A stretch of 64,000 nt of DNA, taken from contig NZ_CP151843.1 of the NCBI RefSeq assembly GCF_038452265.1, positions 1,054,001-1,118,000 of the forward strand, in the 5' to 3' direction. This DNA comes from Vibrio diazotrophicus (GTDB taxonomy: Bacteria > Pseudomonadota > Gammaproteobacteria > Enterobacterales > Vibrionaceae). Position 1 is the stretch's first letter. Each line of letters starts with the position of its first letter. A program made the translations under genes and the position numbers. The notes under the pieces were generated by a model, which was not told where the DNA came from, searched no databases, and worked only from the letters and a program-made list of their open reading frames with translations. This document shows positions 33,501-41,726 of this stretch, in pieces.

Positions 33501-33935
33501 ATGTCAAAAGAAGCATTATTTAAGTCAGTATTTGCCACTACCTTAGGCGTCGCAGCTTTGCTGTGTGGGGCACTCATTTACTTTGGCTACCAAGCTTATA
33601 CCAATCCATCCCAAGTATATGGCTCTTGGATTGAAATTAACGCACCAGGCTATCGTACTGAAGTACTCACATTGAGTGACCAAGGTGTGTTCCGCAATCA
33701 CCGCTTAATCAGCACAAGTTTTGAATATGATGGTAAAAACATCAAGATAGAAACGGGGAAAGGCCGTTCTGTTTATGCGTTGGCCGGAACAGAGAACTCG
33801 CCGCAATTAAAGCGAATTCAGCCGGCATCTCCAATCCAACGTTTTATTAAACAAGGCTTTGAAGATACCGTTGATTCAGAAAGTGCAGCGGAAACGCGAC
33901 GCAGCGCAATCACCAGTCACTTCGATCAGAACTAA
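33501..33935 (+). CDS. DUF2850 single-pass membrane protein
   Basis: 144 residues: one N-terminal helix (about 8-32), then a soluble exported domain with YGSWIEINAPGYRTEVLTLSDQGVFRNHRLISTSFEYDG, the pattern of the vibrio-specific DUF2850 family. Function unknown. Its stop codon overlaps the stop of the convergent ktrB by 4 bases. Confidence 0.8.
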   Translation: MSKEALFKSVFATTLGVAALLCGALIYFGYQAYTNPSQVYGSWIEINAPGYRTEVLTLSDQGVFRNHRLISTSFEYDGKNIKIETGKGRSVYALAGTENSPQLKRIQPASPIQRFIKQGFEDTVDSESAAETRRSAITSHFDQN

Positions 33936-35299
33936 CCAGTCAACACTGTATCTTCCGGATATTTCAAGAGCGTTGGCTGTGGTGTCGCAAGCATATACGC
34001 CAATGTTAGCGGCCCGATACGACCAATGATCATCACTACCACCATAATGTATTTACCTGCTTCAGAAAGTTCAGCCGTTAACCCTGTTGAAAGCCCAACG
34101 GTGGCAAAAGCTGAAATCGTTTCAAACAAGATATGATCAAAGCTGACATTTTTTTCAGTAATCATTAATAGAAACATAGCAATGGTCAGTAGTGCACCAC
34201 TGACAACAATAATCGCTAATGCCTTAGTTACCGTTGGCCAATTAACTGTACGTCGGAACATCACTACATGTCTCTTCTGACGTAAAAACGACCACGTAGC
34301 GACAAACGCTACAGCAAAAGTCGAGACTTTAATCCCGCCTCCCGTTGATGTGGAACCCGCACCAATAAGCATCAAAATGATCATCACCAGCAAAGCCGGG
34401 CGCGTATACTGAGCTAAATCGACACTGTTAAAACCTGCGGTTCGAGCGGTTGCAGACTGGAAAAAAGCCGCTAACCATTGCGATTCTAAATCCAGATTTT
34501 GCATGGTGTTTGGATTGTGCCGTTCTAACAACCAGAACAACACGGTGCCTATAAACAACAAGGTCGGCGTTGCGGTGAGCATTATTTTGGTATGCAAACT
34601 CAGTCTATGTAAGCCTTTGCGCCAATTCGTCCAGACATCACCAACAACGGTGAATCCCAACCCGCCAAATATAAATAAACTGGCAAGAGTAATAATCACT
34701 AAAGGATCGCCCACATAACCCATCATGCTGTCCGAAAACAATGAGAAACCGGCGTTATTAAACGCTGAGATAGCATGAAAAAGCGCGTAAAACAGCCCCG
34801 TTGACCACCCTAACTCGGGAACCCAGCGAAACGATAGAATCACAAACCCGATAAATTCTGCGATTAAAGCAAATGTGATGATTCTGGTCACAAGTCTGCG
34901 TAGGTTGATAGCTCGGTCTTGTCCTAGCGCATCTTTCGCAAGCGCTTGTTGATACAAGCTCAGGCGCACACCGAATAGATACAGAAGTACCGCAGACAGA
35001 GTCATCTGCCCCAGCCCACCAACTTGCATTAACGCCATCAACAGAATTTTGCCCGCTAAGCTAAAGTGTTGCCCTGTATCAACCACGCCAAGCCCGGTCA
35101 CACTGATCGCCGAAGTTGCAGTGAACAGCGCATCGGCAAAGCTTAAACCGGAAACAGAAAAAACAGGGAGAGTCAGCAAAATAGCAGAAGGTATCAGAAC
35201 CCAAAGGAAGCTGAGCAAGATAATCTTTGGCTCAGAACTTTTCTTTTCATTATGTTTTTTATCTAGAGGATAGAAAACACCGCTGCGAAATAGACTCAT
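33932..35299 (-). CDS. ktrB: Na+-dependent K+ transporter subunit KtrB
   Basis: Membrane subunit of the KtrAB potassium uptake system, first described in Vibrio alginolyticus. The 455 aa match. Four M1-P-M2 repeats give selectivity-filter loops such as TATSAISVTGLGVVDTG, FHAISAFNNAGFSLF, SATARTAGFNSVD and ISAFATVGLSTGL; the middle-membrane gate SGGGIK-like segment is GSTSTGGGIKVSTF. The ATG overlaps the stop of ktrA by 4 bases, so translation is coupled. Confidence 0.96.
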   Translation of the reverse strand: MSLFRSGVFYPLDKKHNEKKSSEPKIILLSFLWVLIPSAILLTLPVFSVSGLSFADALFTATSAISVTGLGVVDTGQHFSLAGKILLMALMQVGGLGQMTLSAVLLYLFGVRLSLYQQALAKDALGQDRAINLRRLVTRIITFALIAEFIGFVILSFRWVPELGWSTGLFYALFHAISAFNNAGFSLFSDSMMGYVGDPLVIITLASLFIFGGLGFTVVGDVWTNWRKGLHRLSLHTKIMLTATPTLLFIGTVLFWLLERHNPNTMQNLDLESQWLAAFFQSATARTAGFNSVDLAQYTRPALLVMIILMLIGAGSTSTGGGIKVSTFAVAFVATWSFLRQKRHVVMFRRTVNWPTVTKALAIIVVSGALLTIAMFLLMITEKNVSFDHILFETISAFATVGLSTGLTAELSEAGKYIMVVVMIIGRIGPLTLAYMLATPQPTLLKYPEDTVLTG

Positions 35300-35958
35300 A
35301 AAGATTTCAACTTAGCCATTAATACATCTTTAGGGCCAGCGACAATTAGCATGTCCCCTATTTCCATCACTTTATCAAGGTCGGGATTTTTGATGATTTC
35401 TGGGCCACGTTTAAAGCCTAGAACCTGAATCTCATCATTCTGACATAAACTCAGTTGCCCAAGAGTTTTGCCCATCAAGCGAGAACCAATCACCACTTCG
35501 GTCATGGCAAGATTGCTGCCTAACTCCTGAAATTCCAAGACTCGCTTATCCAGCATCTTACGAGCTACACGAACACCCATATCGCGCTCGGGCATGATGA
35601 TGTGGTCAGCGCCAATTTTTTGCAGAATCTTGGCGTGAAACTTGTCGTTCGCTTTTACCCAAACAGACTTCACACCCGACTCTTTCATCACAAGCGTGGT
35701 AAGAATCGATGCATTCACATCCTCACCTATTGAAATCATCACCATGTCGTAGTCACTGAGCTTTAACTCTTCCGCGGTATCTTCAAGCGTACAGTTAGCG
35801 ACAACCGCTTGAGTGACAAACTGCGTTGCAGCTTTGACTTTGTCTTCATTTACATCAACAGCCAGCACTTGTGCACCAGCGTCTGCCAACTCTTGGCAAA
35901 CCGATAAACCAAAACGCCCTAAGCCGATGACGGCAAATTGCTTATCACGAATTTTCAT
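35296..35958 (-). CDS. ktrA: KtrA, RCK-type regulator of K+ uptake
   Basis: Cytoplasmic ring-forming subunit that binds ATP/ADP and gates KtrB. The Rossmann nucleotide site is VIGLGRFGLSVCQELADAGAQVLAVDVNEDKV (residues 10-42). The C-terminal RCK-C domain runs from about 135 (LGSNLAMTEVVIGSRLMGKTLGQL). 220 aa is the expected length. An AAGG ribosome site precedes ATG. It forms the operon ktrA-ktrB. Confidence 0.96.
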   Translation of the reverse strand: MKIRDKQFAVIGLGRFGLSVCQELADAGAQVLAVDVNEDKVKAATQFVTQAVVANCTLEDTAEELKLSDYDMVMISIGEDVNASILTTLVMKESGVKSVWVKANDKFHAKILQKIGADHIIMPERDMGVRVARKMLDKRVLEFQELGSNLAMTEVVIGSRLMGKTLGQLSLCQNDEIQVLGFKRGPEIIKNPDLDKVMEIGDMLIVAGPKDVLMAKLKSL

Positions 35959-36169
35959 TTTATGGCCTTACTGACTCAAAGGGTTACTCTGCGCTATTGG
36001 CGCTAACCAAACAAATTAAACCGTTACCAAACTTGTTGAATACTATTGGACGACATTTTAGATAGCATAGAATGCCTTTAATAATTCGCCACTTAACTCA
36101 CATAATCTAGAGAACAAACCCACTTTCTGTTAATTTAGATGAGAAAAATGACATCAAATTTGGATGGTT

Positions 36170-37249
36170 ATGAACGATTTATTAACACAGCTTCAAACTT
36201 CACAATACCTCAAAGGCTGGGATAACAGCGTAATTTTCATCACGTTAGCAAGTTTAATTGCTTGGGTGATTTGGCGATTCGTTTATAACCATCTATCCAA
36301 TATCAGTGAAAAAACCAAGTTTCACTGGGACGACTTAATACTACATGCCTTAAAAACCCCAATCAGTACTTTGATTTGGTGCTGGCCTGCAACCATATCT
36401 CTCGGATTGCTGCTGGATGATAACATTCAAAGTAAATTCAGTTGGTTAGCCACAAGTAAAAAGCTCATGCTGGCAGCTGTTTTCATTTGGGTTCTGATTC
36501 GCTTAGCCATCAATATCGAGCAATACCTCCTTCAAGACAAGAGTCGTGATGAAACAACCATACAAGCCGCGAGTAAAGTGGCTCGTCTCATCATCTTGAC
36601 GATAGGTTTACTCACGGTGATGCAAACGCTGGGTGTGAGCTTACGAGGCTTGCTGACCTTTGGTGGTGTCGGTGGTTTGATCGTCGGTCTTGCGGCCAAA
36701 GATCTGCTTTCGAATTTCTTTGGCGGGTTGATGATTTACTTCGATCGCCCTTTCAAAGTAGGAGAATGGATTCGCTCTCCAGACCGCGAAATTGAAGGCA
36801 CTGTTGAGCGTATTGGTTGGCGTATGACCATCATACGCACATTCGACAAACGACCACTGTATGTACCGAACTCTGTATTCAGCAACATCATTGTTGAAAA
36901 CCCGTCACGCATGAAGAACCGCCGCATCTATGAAACCATAGGTTTGCGTTATCAAGATGCCGATAAGATGGCAACGATTGTGGCTCAAGTTCGTGAAATG
37001 TTAGAAAACCACGAAGATATCGATGCGCAACAAACCTTGATTGTTAATTTCAACGCATTTGGTGCTTCATCCCTCGATTTCTTTATCTATACCTTCACAG
37101 AAACCATTAACTGGGTTCGCTATCACGAAGTGAAACAGGACGTGATGCTGAAAGTGATGGATATCATTCATCAAAATGGTGCGGATATCGCTTACCCGAC
37201 TCGCACACTCATGATTGAGCCAAAAGAAGCACCTCTGTTCGACGAATGA
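36170..37249 (+). CDS. MscS-family mechanosensitive channel
   Basis: Tension-gated channel that protects from osmotic downshock. About 359 aa with four N-terminal helices, then the pore helix and beta domain: LRGLLTFGGVGGLIVGLAAKDLLSNFFGGLMIYFDRPFKVGEWI (near residues 160-205) and RPLYVPNSVFSNIIVENPSRM. The extra helices resemble the YnaI/MscM-type branch. Two ATGs 6 bases apart are possible starts (36164 and 36170). Confidence 0.93.
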   Translation: MNDLLTQLQTSQYLKGWDNSVIFITLASLIAWVIWRFVYNHLSNISEKTKFHWDDLILHALKTPISTLIWCWPATISLGLLLDDNIQSKFSWLATSKKLMLAAVFIWVLIRLAINIEQYLLQDKSRDETTIQAASKVARLIILTIGLLTVMQTLGVSLRGLLTFGGVGGLIVGLAAKDLLSNFFGGLMIYFDRPFKVGEWIRSPDREIEGTVERIGWRMTIIRTFDKRPLYVPNSVFSNIIVENPSRMKNRRIYETIGLRYQDADKMATIVAQVREMLENHEDIDAQQTLIVNFNAFGASSLDFFIYTFTETINWVRYHEVKQDVMLKVMDIIHQNGADIAYPTRTLMIEPKEAPLFDE

Positions 37250-37330
37250 TCATTAACCAATAAGATGGATTGTAACGGTTCCCCAACTTACTCAAATAAA
37301 TAAGGGGAACCATGATATTAAGGACGATTT

Positions 37331-38080
37331 ATGAATAGTACGGCGATGCCGCACCACACTGTAGACTCCAAACCACGGCTTTTTTGGCAAGGCACAGTTG
37401 CCATGCTGCCTCTTAGTGTCGCGGTTCTGCCTTGGGGCTTACTCGCAGGTTCCTTTGCAATTGAAGCTGGGCTTAACCCCTTTGAAAGCCAAGCTTTGTC
37501 GGCAATCTTATTTGCGGGTTCCGCTCAATTAGTCGCAACAGGGATGATAAAAGCGGGCGCAGGCTTAATGACCATGCTGATCACCACCTTCTTCATCACT
37601 TCGCGGCACTTTCTTTATAGCGTCTCGATGAGAGGGAAAATCAGCCCACTACCTACCCGTTGGCGTGTGATTCTCGGATTTCTGCTTACTGATGAACTCT
37701 TTGCATTATGCGGTCAACAAAGTGAAAAACAGTTTAACCGCTGGTATGCATTGGGGGCTGGTTTTAGTTTCTATTTAATCTGGAACTTAGCCACTTTGGT
37801 CGGCATTGTAGCGGGAAGTTACATTCCGTCGCTCAATTCTATTGGTTTAGAGTTTGCAGTTGCAGCGACTTTTATTGCAATTGTTATCCCAAACGTTAAG
37901 AGCATTCCGATTCTTATTTCCGTGATTACCGCGTTAATACTGTCTGTTAGTCTGACAATCTTTAATGTAAACGGCAGCTTAATGTATGCCAGCGTTGGCG
38001 CTATGTTAGCGGGATATTTCAGCGAACTAGCCTTAACGAAAAAGACGCCAAGTAACAAAGAAAAGGGAGATAAAGCATGA
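37331..38080 (+). CDS. azlC: AzlC-family branched-chain amino acid exporter subunit
   Basis: Large subunit of the two-component AzlCD (BrnFE-type) exporter. 249 aa with about seven helices. Typical segments are VAVLPWGLLAGSFAIEAGL, SALLFAGSAQL-like AILFAGSAQLVATG and TSRHFLYSVSMRGKI. AGGA precedes ATG. The stop overlaps the azlD start by 4 bases. Confidence 0.92.
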   Translation: MNSTAMPHHTVDSKPRLFWQGTVAMLPLSVAVLPWGLLAGSFAIEAGLNPFESQALSAILFAGSAQLVATGMIKAGAGLMTMLITTFFITSRHFLYSVSMRGKISPLPTRWRVILGFLLTDELFALCGQQSEKQFNRWYALGAGFSFYLIWNLATLVGIVAGSYIPSLNSIGLEFAVAATFIAIVIPNVKSIPILISVITALILSVSLTIFNVNGSLMYASVGAMLAGYFSELALTKKTPSNKEKGDKA

Positions 38081-38394
38081 TTATTCTCTCCATCTTAGCC
38101 ATGACCTGTTTGGTGTTTCTCAGTCGATATTTGTTTCTTGAACCCAGACTGCCACTAAGACTTAGCCCGGGCGTACAGAAACTGCTCAGCTATTCCAGCC
38201 CTGCGGTATTAACGGCAATTTGGGCACCGATCGTTTTTACGCACGACAGTCAGCTTAATATCTCCGTCAGCAACCCCTATCTTTGGGCTGCGGTTCTAGC
38301 TGGCATTATTGCTTGGAAAACGAACAACGTACTGCTCACTACAGTGGTGAGTATGGCGGTATTTCTGGTGCTTAACTTGGTTGTTTGGGGATAA
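38077..38394 (+). CDS. azlD: AzlD-family small exporter subunit
   Basis: 105-residue membrane protein with four helices. It shows TCLVFLSRYLFLEPRLPLRLSPGVQKLLSYSSPAVLTAIWAP, the usual AzlD core. It overlaps azlC by ATGA, so the two are made together. Confidence 0.9.
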   Translation: MIILSILAMTCLVFLSRYLFLEPRLPLRLSPGVQKLLSYSSPAVLTAIWAPIVFTHDSQLNISVSNPYLWAAVLAGIIAWKTNNVLLTTVVSMAVFLVLNLVVWG

Positions 38395-38403
38395 ACAAGA
38401 AAT

Positions 38404-38426
38404 GGGAAAACGAAATCTGTTTTCCC
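38404..38426 (+). terminator. Hairpin after azlCD
   Basis: GGGAAAAC/GTTTTCCC with a 7-base loop, 10 bases after the stop; little T follows. Confidence 0.5.
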
Positions 38427-38476
38427 TTCTCACATCGCCAATATGGATAAGAGGTAAGAAGGGAATAAATTGCCTA

Positions 38477-39091
38477 TTATTCAGCTGGCCATTCAATCTC
38501 GATAAGTGTGGTATCACCGCTTTTTAGACGACCTAGGAAAACATCGCCGCGATGAACTTCTCCCACACCTTGTGGAGTGCCTGTCATGATGATGTCACCA
38601 TCAAATAAAGTGGTGTAAGACTTTAATTCCTGCAAAATGACATCGGGTTTGAACATCATTTGTTCAACACCACCCGCCTGTACTCGAACGCAGTTAATCA
38701 GCAACTCCAGATGCAGAGAAGCGATATCAATCCCTTCTAGCGGTATAAAACGGCTGAACACTGCTGATCCATCAAAAGCCTTTGCTCGTTCCCAAGGTAG
38801 ACCTTGTTTTTTCAATACAGATTGCTGTTCACGCTTGGTGAGGTCCAAACCCAAACCAACCGCGGCATACTGACCATCTTTAATCATGAAACAGATCTCT
38901 GTTTCGTAATGCAGAGTCTCCTGATGGAAAGAATTCAGTATCGAAGTTACGCTGCTGTTGGGCTTGTTAAACACCACCATTTGATCAGGAATGGTATTAT
39001 TTAACTCTTTAATATGCTCAACATAATTACGTCCAACGCACACCACTTTTGACGGGTAAATCAGTTGCTCATCTAATCGAACCGAGTTCAT
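38477..39091 (-). CDS. Fumarylacetoacetate hydrolase family protein
   Basis: Probably a small acylpyruvase or hydratase of the FAH fold (204 aa). Metal ligands of the family are in HYETEICFMIK (Glu residues). SKVVCVGRNYVEHIKELNN and FDGDIIMTGTPQGVGEVHRGD are characteristic. The common KAFDGSAVFSRFIP segment is also present. The start at 39091 is chosen because AAGGAAG precedes it. The substrate is unknown; oxaloacetate or acylpyruvates are possible. Confidence 0.9.
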   Translation of the reverse strand: MNSVRLDEQLIYPSKVVCVGRNYVEHIKELNNTIPDQMVVFNKPNSSVTSILNSFHQETLHYETEICFMIKDGQYAAVGLGLDLTKREQQSVLKKQGLPWERAKAFDGSAVFSRFIPLEGIDIASLHLELLINCVRVQAGGVEQMMFKPDVILQELKSYTTLFDGDIIMTGTPQGVGEVHRGDVFLGRLKSGDTTLIEIEWPAE

Positions 39092-39203
39092 TTTTCTTCC
39101 TTGAACATTGAATGAGCACAAATTTTATCTTATCCATACAATTCAACAACTAAATTGATGGATCTGTTACTAGAAGTAAGATCTTTGACCCGATTTTCCA
39201 AGT

Positions 39204-39671
39204 TCAGGACAACTTCGCAATGACCTTTTCGCAAAGTGTTTTTAACGAAATCAGATCATCCAATTCAAGGTCAAACTTACATAGCATAGCGTTGGGTACT
39301 GATAATGCTTTTTGCTTTAGTGCAAAACCTTCATCCGTTAGGAAAAGCTCTCGCACACGTTCGTCAGACTGACCACGTTTGCGCAGCACAATACCTTTGT
39401 TTTCGAGACGCTTTAACAGCGGAGTCAATGTGCCTGAATCGAGGTGCAATCGCTCGCCAAGAATTTTTACGTTAATACCGTTTGTCTCCCACAGTACCAT
39501 CATCACTAAGTATTGCGCATAGGTAAGATCGAGAGCATCAAGCAATGGTCGATACGCACGAATCACGGCGTTGGCTGCGCTATACAAAGGAAAACACACC
39601 TGTTTATCAAGCAGTAGTAGCTCTTCTGTAGCAAGTGAATCCGTATTCTTGCCTGTTCCACAATGACTCAT
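39204..39671 (-). CDS. ohrR: Organic-hydroperoxide-sensing MarR regulator OhrR
   Basis: Repressor of ohr, released when its reactive Cys is oxidised. The sensing Cys lies in LDKQVCFPLYSAANAVIRAYRPLL, the OhrR signature. The winged helix is NVKILGERLHLDSGTLTPLLKRLENKGIVLRKR with wing QSDERVRELFLTDEG. The start at 39671 gives 155 aa. It is divergent from ohr. Confidence 0.95.
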   Translation of the reverse strand: MSHCGTGKNTDSLATEELLLLDKQVCFPLYSAANAVIRAYRPLLDALDLTYAQYLVMMVLWETNGINVKILGERLHLDSGTLTPLLKRLENKGIVLRKRGQSDERVRELFLTDEGFALKQKALSVPNAMLCKFDLELDDLISLKTLCEKVIAKLS

Positions 39672-39692
39672 GTTTCTCTCTCTCAAAAATAA

Positions 39693-39771
39693 ATTGTGCA
39701 CAATATACTTGCATTCTACCTAAAGATCGATTTAATATTGCAAACAATTAGATTGCACACAACATATATTA
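39693..39771. promoter_or_regulatory. OhrR operator region between ohrR and ohr
   Basis: A perfect palindrome ATTGTGCACAAT lies at 39693-39704. About 45 bases further on, two direct repeats on the minus strand read TTGTGTGCAAT and TTGTTTGCAAT (about 39737-39762). These resemble each other and the AT-rich dyads that OhrR binds. Placement in the divergent promoter supports the call. Confidence 0.6.
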
Positions 39772-39782
39772 AGGTGATAAAC

Positions 39783-40208
39783 ATGGCGACTATCTACACA
39801 ACTAAAGCAACAGCACTAGCAGGCCGTAACGGTAAAGTTTCAACAGATGACGGTTTACTGTCTGTAGACTTGAGCTACCCAAAAGAAATGGGCGGTAACG
39901 GTACAGCGACAAACCCAGAGCAACTATTTGCAGCAGGCTACTCAGCATGTTTCTCAAACGCGATTCTTCATGTTGCTCGCGAAGCAAAAGTAGCGCTTAA
40001 ATCCGCTCCTGTAACCGCTGAAGTGGGTATTGGTCCTAACGAAACGGGTGGTTTCGCTCTAACTGTTAGCCTAGATGTTCAGTTAGATCTTGAAGAAGCG
40101 CAAGCGGTTGAACTAGTGAAAACGGCTCACCAAGTATGTCCTTACTCAAACGCAACTCGTGGCAATATCGCAGTTGGTCTGACAGCGAATGGCGTAAAAA
40201 TCGCTTAA
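39783..40208 (+). CDS. ohr: Organic hydroperoxide resistance peroxidase Ohr
   Basis: Thiol peroxidase that reduces organic hydroperoxides. The two catalytic cysteines are in AAGYSACFSNAILH (near residue 60) and AHQVCPYSNATRGN (near residue 124). 141 aa is typical. An AAGG ribosome site fixes the start at 39783. It is controlled by the divergent ohrR and followed by its own terminator. Confidence 0.97.
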   Translation: MATIYTTKATALAGRNGKVSTDDGLLSVDLSYPKEMGGNGTATNPEQLFAAGYSACFSNAILHVAREAKVALKSAPVTAEVGIGPNETGGFALTVSLDVQLDLEEAQAVELVKTAHQVCPYSNATRGNIAVGLTANGVKIA

Positions 40209-40229
40209 TTTTTTGCATGTGTATTCAAC

Positions 40230-40256
40230 AAGCTCGCCAAGTGCGAGCTTTTTTTT
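40230..40256 (+). terminator. ohr terminator
   Basis: AAGCTCGC/GCGAGCTT with a 5-base loop, then a run of eight T. Confidence 0.9.
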
Positions 40257-40405
40257 GCAAGTCACAATAATGACAACAAGTTGAAATCAAACCGTCACGT
40301 AATCCGTCTACCTTTAGACGCAGCAAAGAAATTGGGTCAGATACTCTATGTATTTGTCACTCACAATGTTTGCTTGGTTTAAATACTCCCAAGATAAATC
40401 CTTTT

Positions 40406-40436
40406 GACCAAACATTCGTTTGGTCTTTTTTTTTTT
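40406..40436 (+). terminator. Orphan strong terminator after ohr
   Basis: GACCAAAC-ATTC-GTTTGGTC and eleven T. ohr already has its own terminator 150 bases before, and the 149 bases between hold no gene. Either this backs up ohr or it ends a short unrecognised RNA. Confidence 0.85.
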
Positions 40437-40553
40437 GCACCACATCACAGCGTTGTGCGCCATGAAGATGCACATGACGTTATTGTACAAACACGCAACA
40501 TTTTCATAACTTGCTGTAAATAAAGAAAAATAATTATTGGCACAGTAAATGCT
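40436..40553 (+). promoter_or_regulatory. Sigma-54-type promoter with NtrC-like sites for the RNA at 40564
   Basis: TTGGCAC at 40537-40543 and ATGCT at 40549-40553 place GG and GC exactly 10 bases apart, as sigma-54 needs. The 17-mer TGCGCC-ATGAA-GATGCA (40456-40472) matches the NtrC site TGCACC-N5-GGTGCA at 10 of 12 positions, about 100 bp upstream of the start. TGCACCA at 40436-40442 begins a weaker second site near -120. Elements are seen; the activator is inferred. Confidence 0.6.
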
Positions 40554-40563
40554 ATATAGAAAA

Positions 40564-40661
40564 TACAAATGCAGGCAGCGTTTGTGCTTCTTTTCAGTGA
40601 TAAGGCAGAAATCACTGGTCACTTCATGTTCTTTCGACCTCCTTCTGGGAGGTCTTTTTTT
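40564..40661 (+). ncRNA. Candidate sigma-54-dependent small RNA, not recognised
   Basis: Between the predicted start and a Rho-independent terminator lie 98 bases with three hairpins: ACAAATGC-AGGCA-GCGTTTGT (40565-40585), CAGTGAT/ATCACTG with loop AAGGCAGAA (40595-40617), and the terminator GACCTCC/GGAGGTC with seven T (40636-40661). An 18-base open stretch (40618-40635) precedes the terminator. Both upper loops show AGGCA. It has no Qrr core and no open frame of its own with a ribosome site. The next gene starts 114 bases later, so this is not simply that gene's leader unless the terminator is an attenuator. Confidence 0.6.
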
Positions 40662-40774
40662 ATCTGTAACTTACCTCAAAGATTCTGAACAGCTTCAACA
40701 GATAATCGACATTGGTTTCACTGTAAATAGAACGTATGATTCACCCTATTATCTACTTTGTATAAGCATTTCAA

Positions 40775-41671
40775 ATGAACGGAAAACACCAGCCGATCCA
40801 TGGCGCTTTTTGGATGTTAACAGCGGGGTTAGCTTTTGCTGTTGTGAACAGCGTGACGCAAATTGCGACCATCAAGTTCGGACTTACTTCAACTACGGTG
40901 GCTTTGATTCAATACGCAGTCGCTATTGTGGTTATCCTTCCCTATCTCAAAACGCTGGGCATTCGCCGATCTTTACGTACCCAACATTTTGGTTGGCACG
41001 TATTTCGTGTTTTCCTAGCCGTAATCGGTATTCAATTATGGTTATGGGCACTCGCCTACCCTGTGCCTATCTGGCAAGGCATTGCTTTGCTGATGACATC
41101 TCCACTATTTGCCACCGTCGGCTCTGGCTTAATTCTGAAAGAAAAAGTAGGAATCGCTCGCTGGGGTGCAACGCTGACTGGCTTTATCGGCGCAATGATC
41201 ATTCTTGAACCGTGGGCTGAAGACTTTAGCTGGGCAACACTGCTTCCTGTTGGCGCGGCGTTTTTCTGGGCATGTTATTCACTGATGGTAAAGAAACTTT
41301 CTTCCGTCGATAACCCGTCCACTATGGTTGTTTACCTGTTGCTGCTGATTACACCGTTTAACCTGCTTTTGGCTATTCCTGAATGGCAAACACCTGTCGG
41401 CGGTACGTTATGGGTATTACTTATTGCTGCTGGCGCGATGACAGCCTTAGCTCAGTGGTCGATAGTTAAAGCATACTCTGTATCGGATGCGTCCTTCGTA
41501 CAGCCTTTCGACCATGCAAAACTGCCGTTGAATGTTCTTGCTGGTTGGATGGTTTTCGGTTGGGTTCCACCAGGTAGACTATGGCTTGGGGCAATCATTA
41601 TCATCTTGTCTGTCGCCTTCATTACTCAGTGGGAAGCAAAAAAGAGCCACGTTGAAATAAAAACCGCCTGA
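40775..41671 (+). CDS. EamA/DMT-family transporter
   Basis: 298-residue inner-membrane protein with ten helices in two EamA repeats (GAFWMLTAGLAFAVVNSVTQI; TLLPVGAAFFWACYSLMVKKL). FVQPFDHAKLPLNVLAGWMVFGW near the end is common in the RhaT/YdcZ-like DMT branch. The substrate is unknown. It begins downstream of the candidate sRNA terminator, and the ribosome site is poor. Confidence 0.88.
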   Translation: MNGKHQPIHGAFWMLTAGLAFAVVNSVTQIATIKFGLTSTTVALIQYAVAIVVILPYLKTLGIRRSLRTQHFGWHVFRVFLAVIGIQLWLWALAYPVPIWQGIALLMTSPLFATVGSGLILKEKVGIARWGATLTGFIGAMIILEPWAEDFSWATLLPVGAAFFWACYSLMVKKLSSVDNPSTMVVYLLLLITPFNLLLAIPEWQTPVGGTLWVLLIAAGAMTALAQWSIVKAYSVSDASFVQPFDHAKLPLNVLAGWMVFGWVPPGRLWLGAIIIILSVAFITQWEAKKSHVEIKTA

Positions 41672-41726
41672 GTTCGTTCTTATGTTGTAAGTGATCAAGC
41701 GAAAGTTAACTGGGTATCTATCAGCC

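Noticed and set aside
40314..40622. A 102-codon minus-strand frame between ohr and the EamA gene
   Set aside because: It consists of the reverse of terminators and the sRNA candidate (poly-Lys from the T run) and has no ribosome site.
40549..41208. A 219-codon plus-strand reading frame over the sRNA candidate and the EamA gene
   Set aside because: It overlaps the well-supported EamA frame, has no ribosome site and gives a Cys/Arg-rich sequence unlike a real protein; it also crosses two terminator-like elements.
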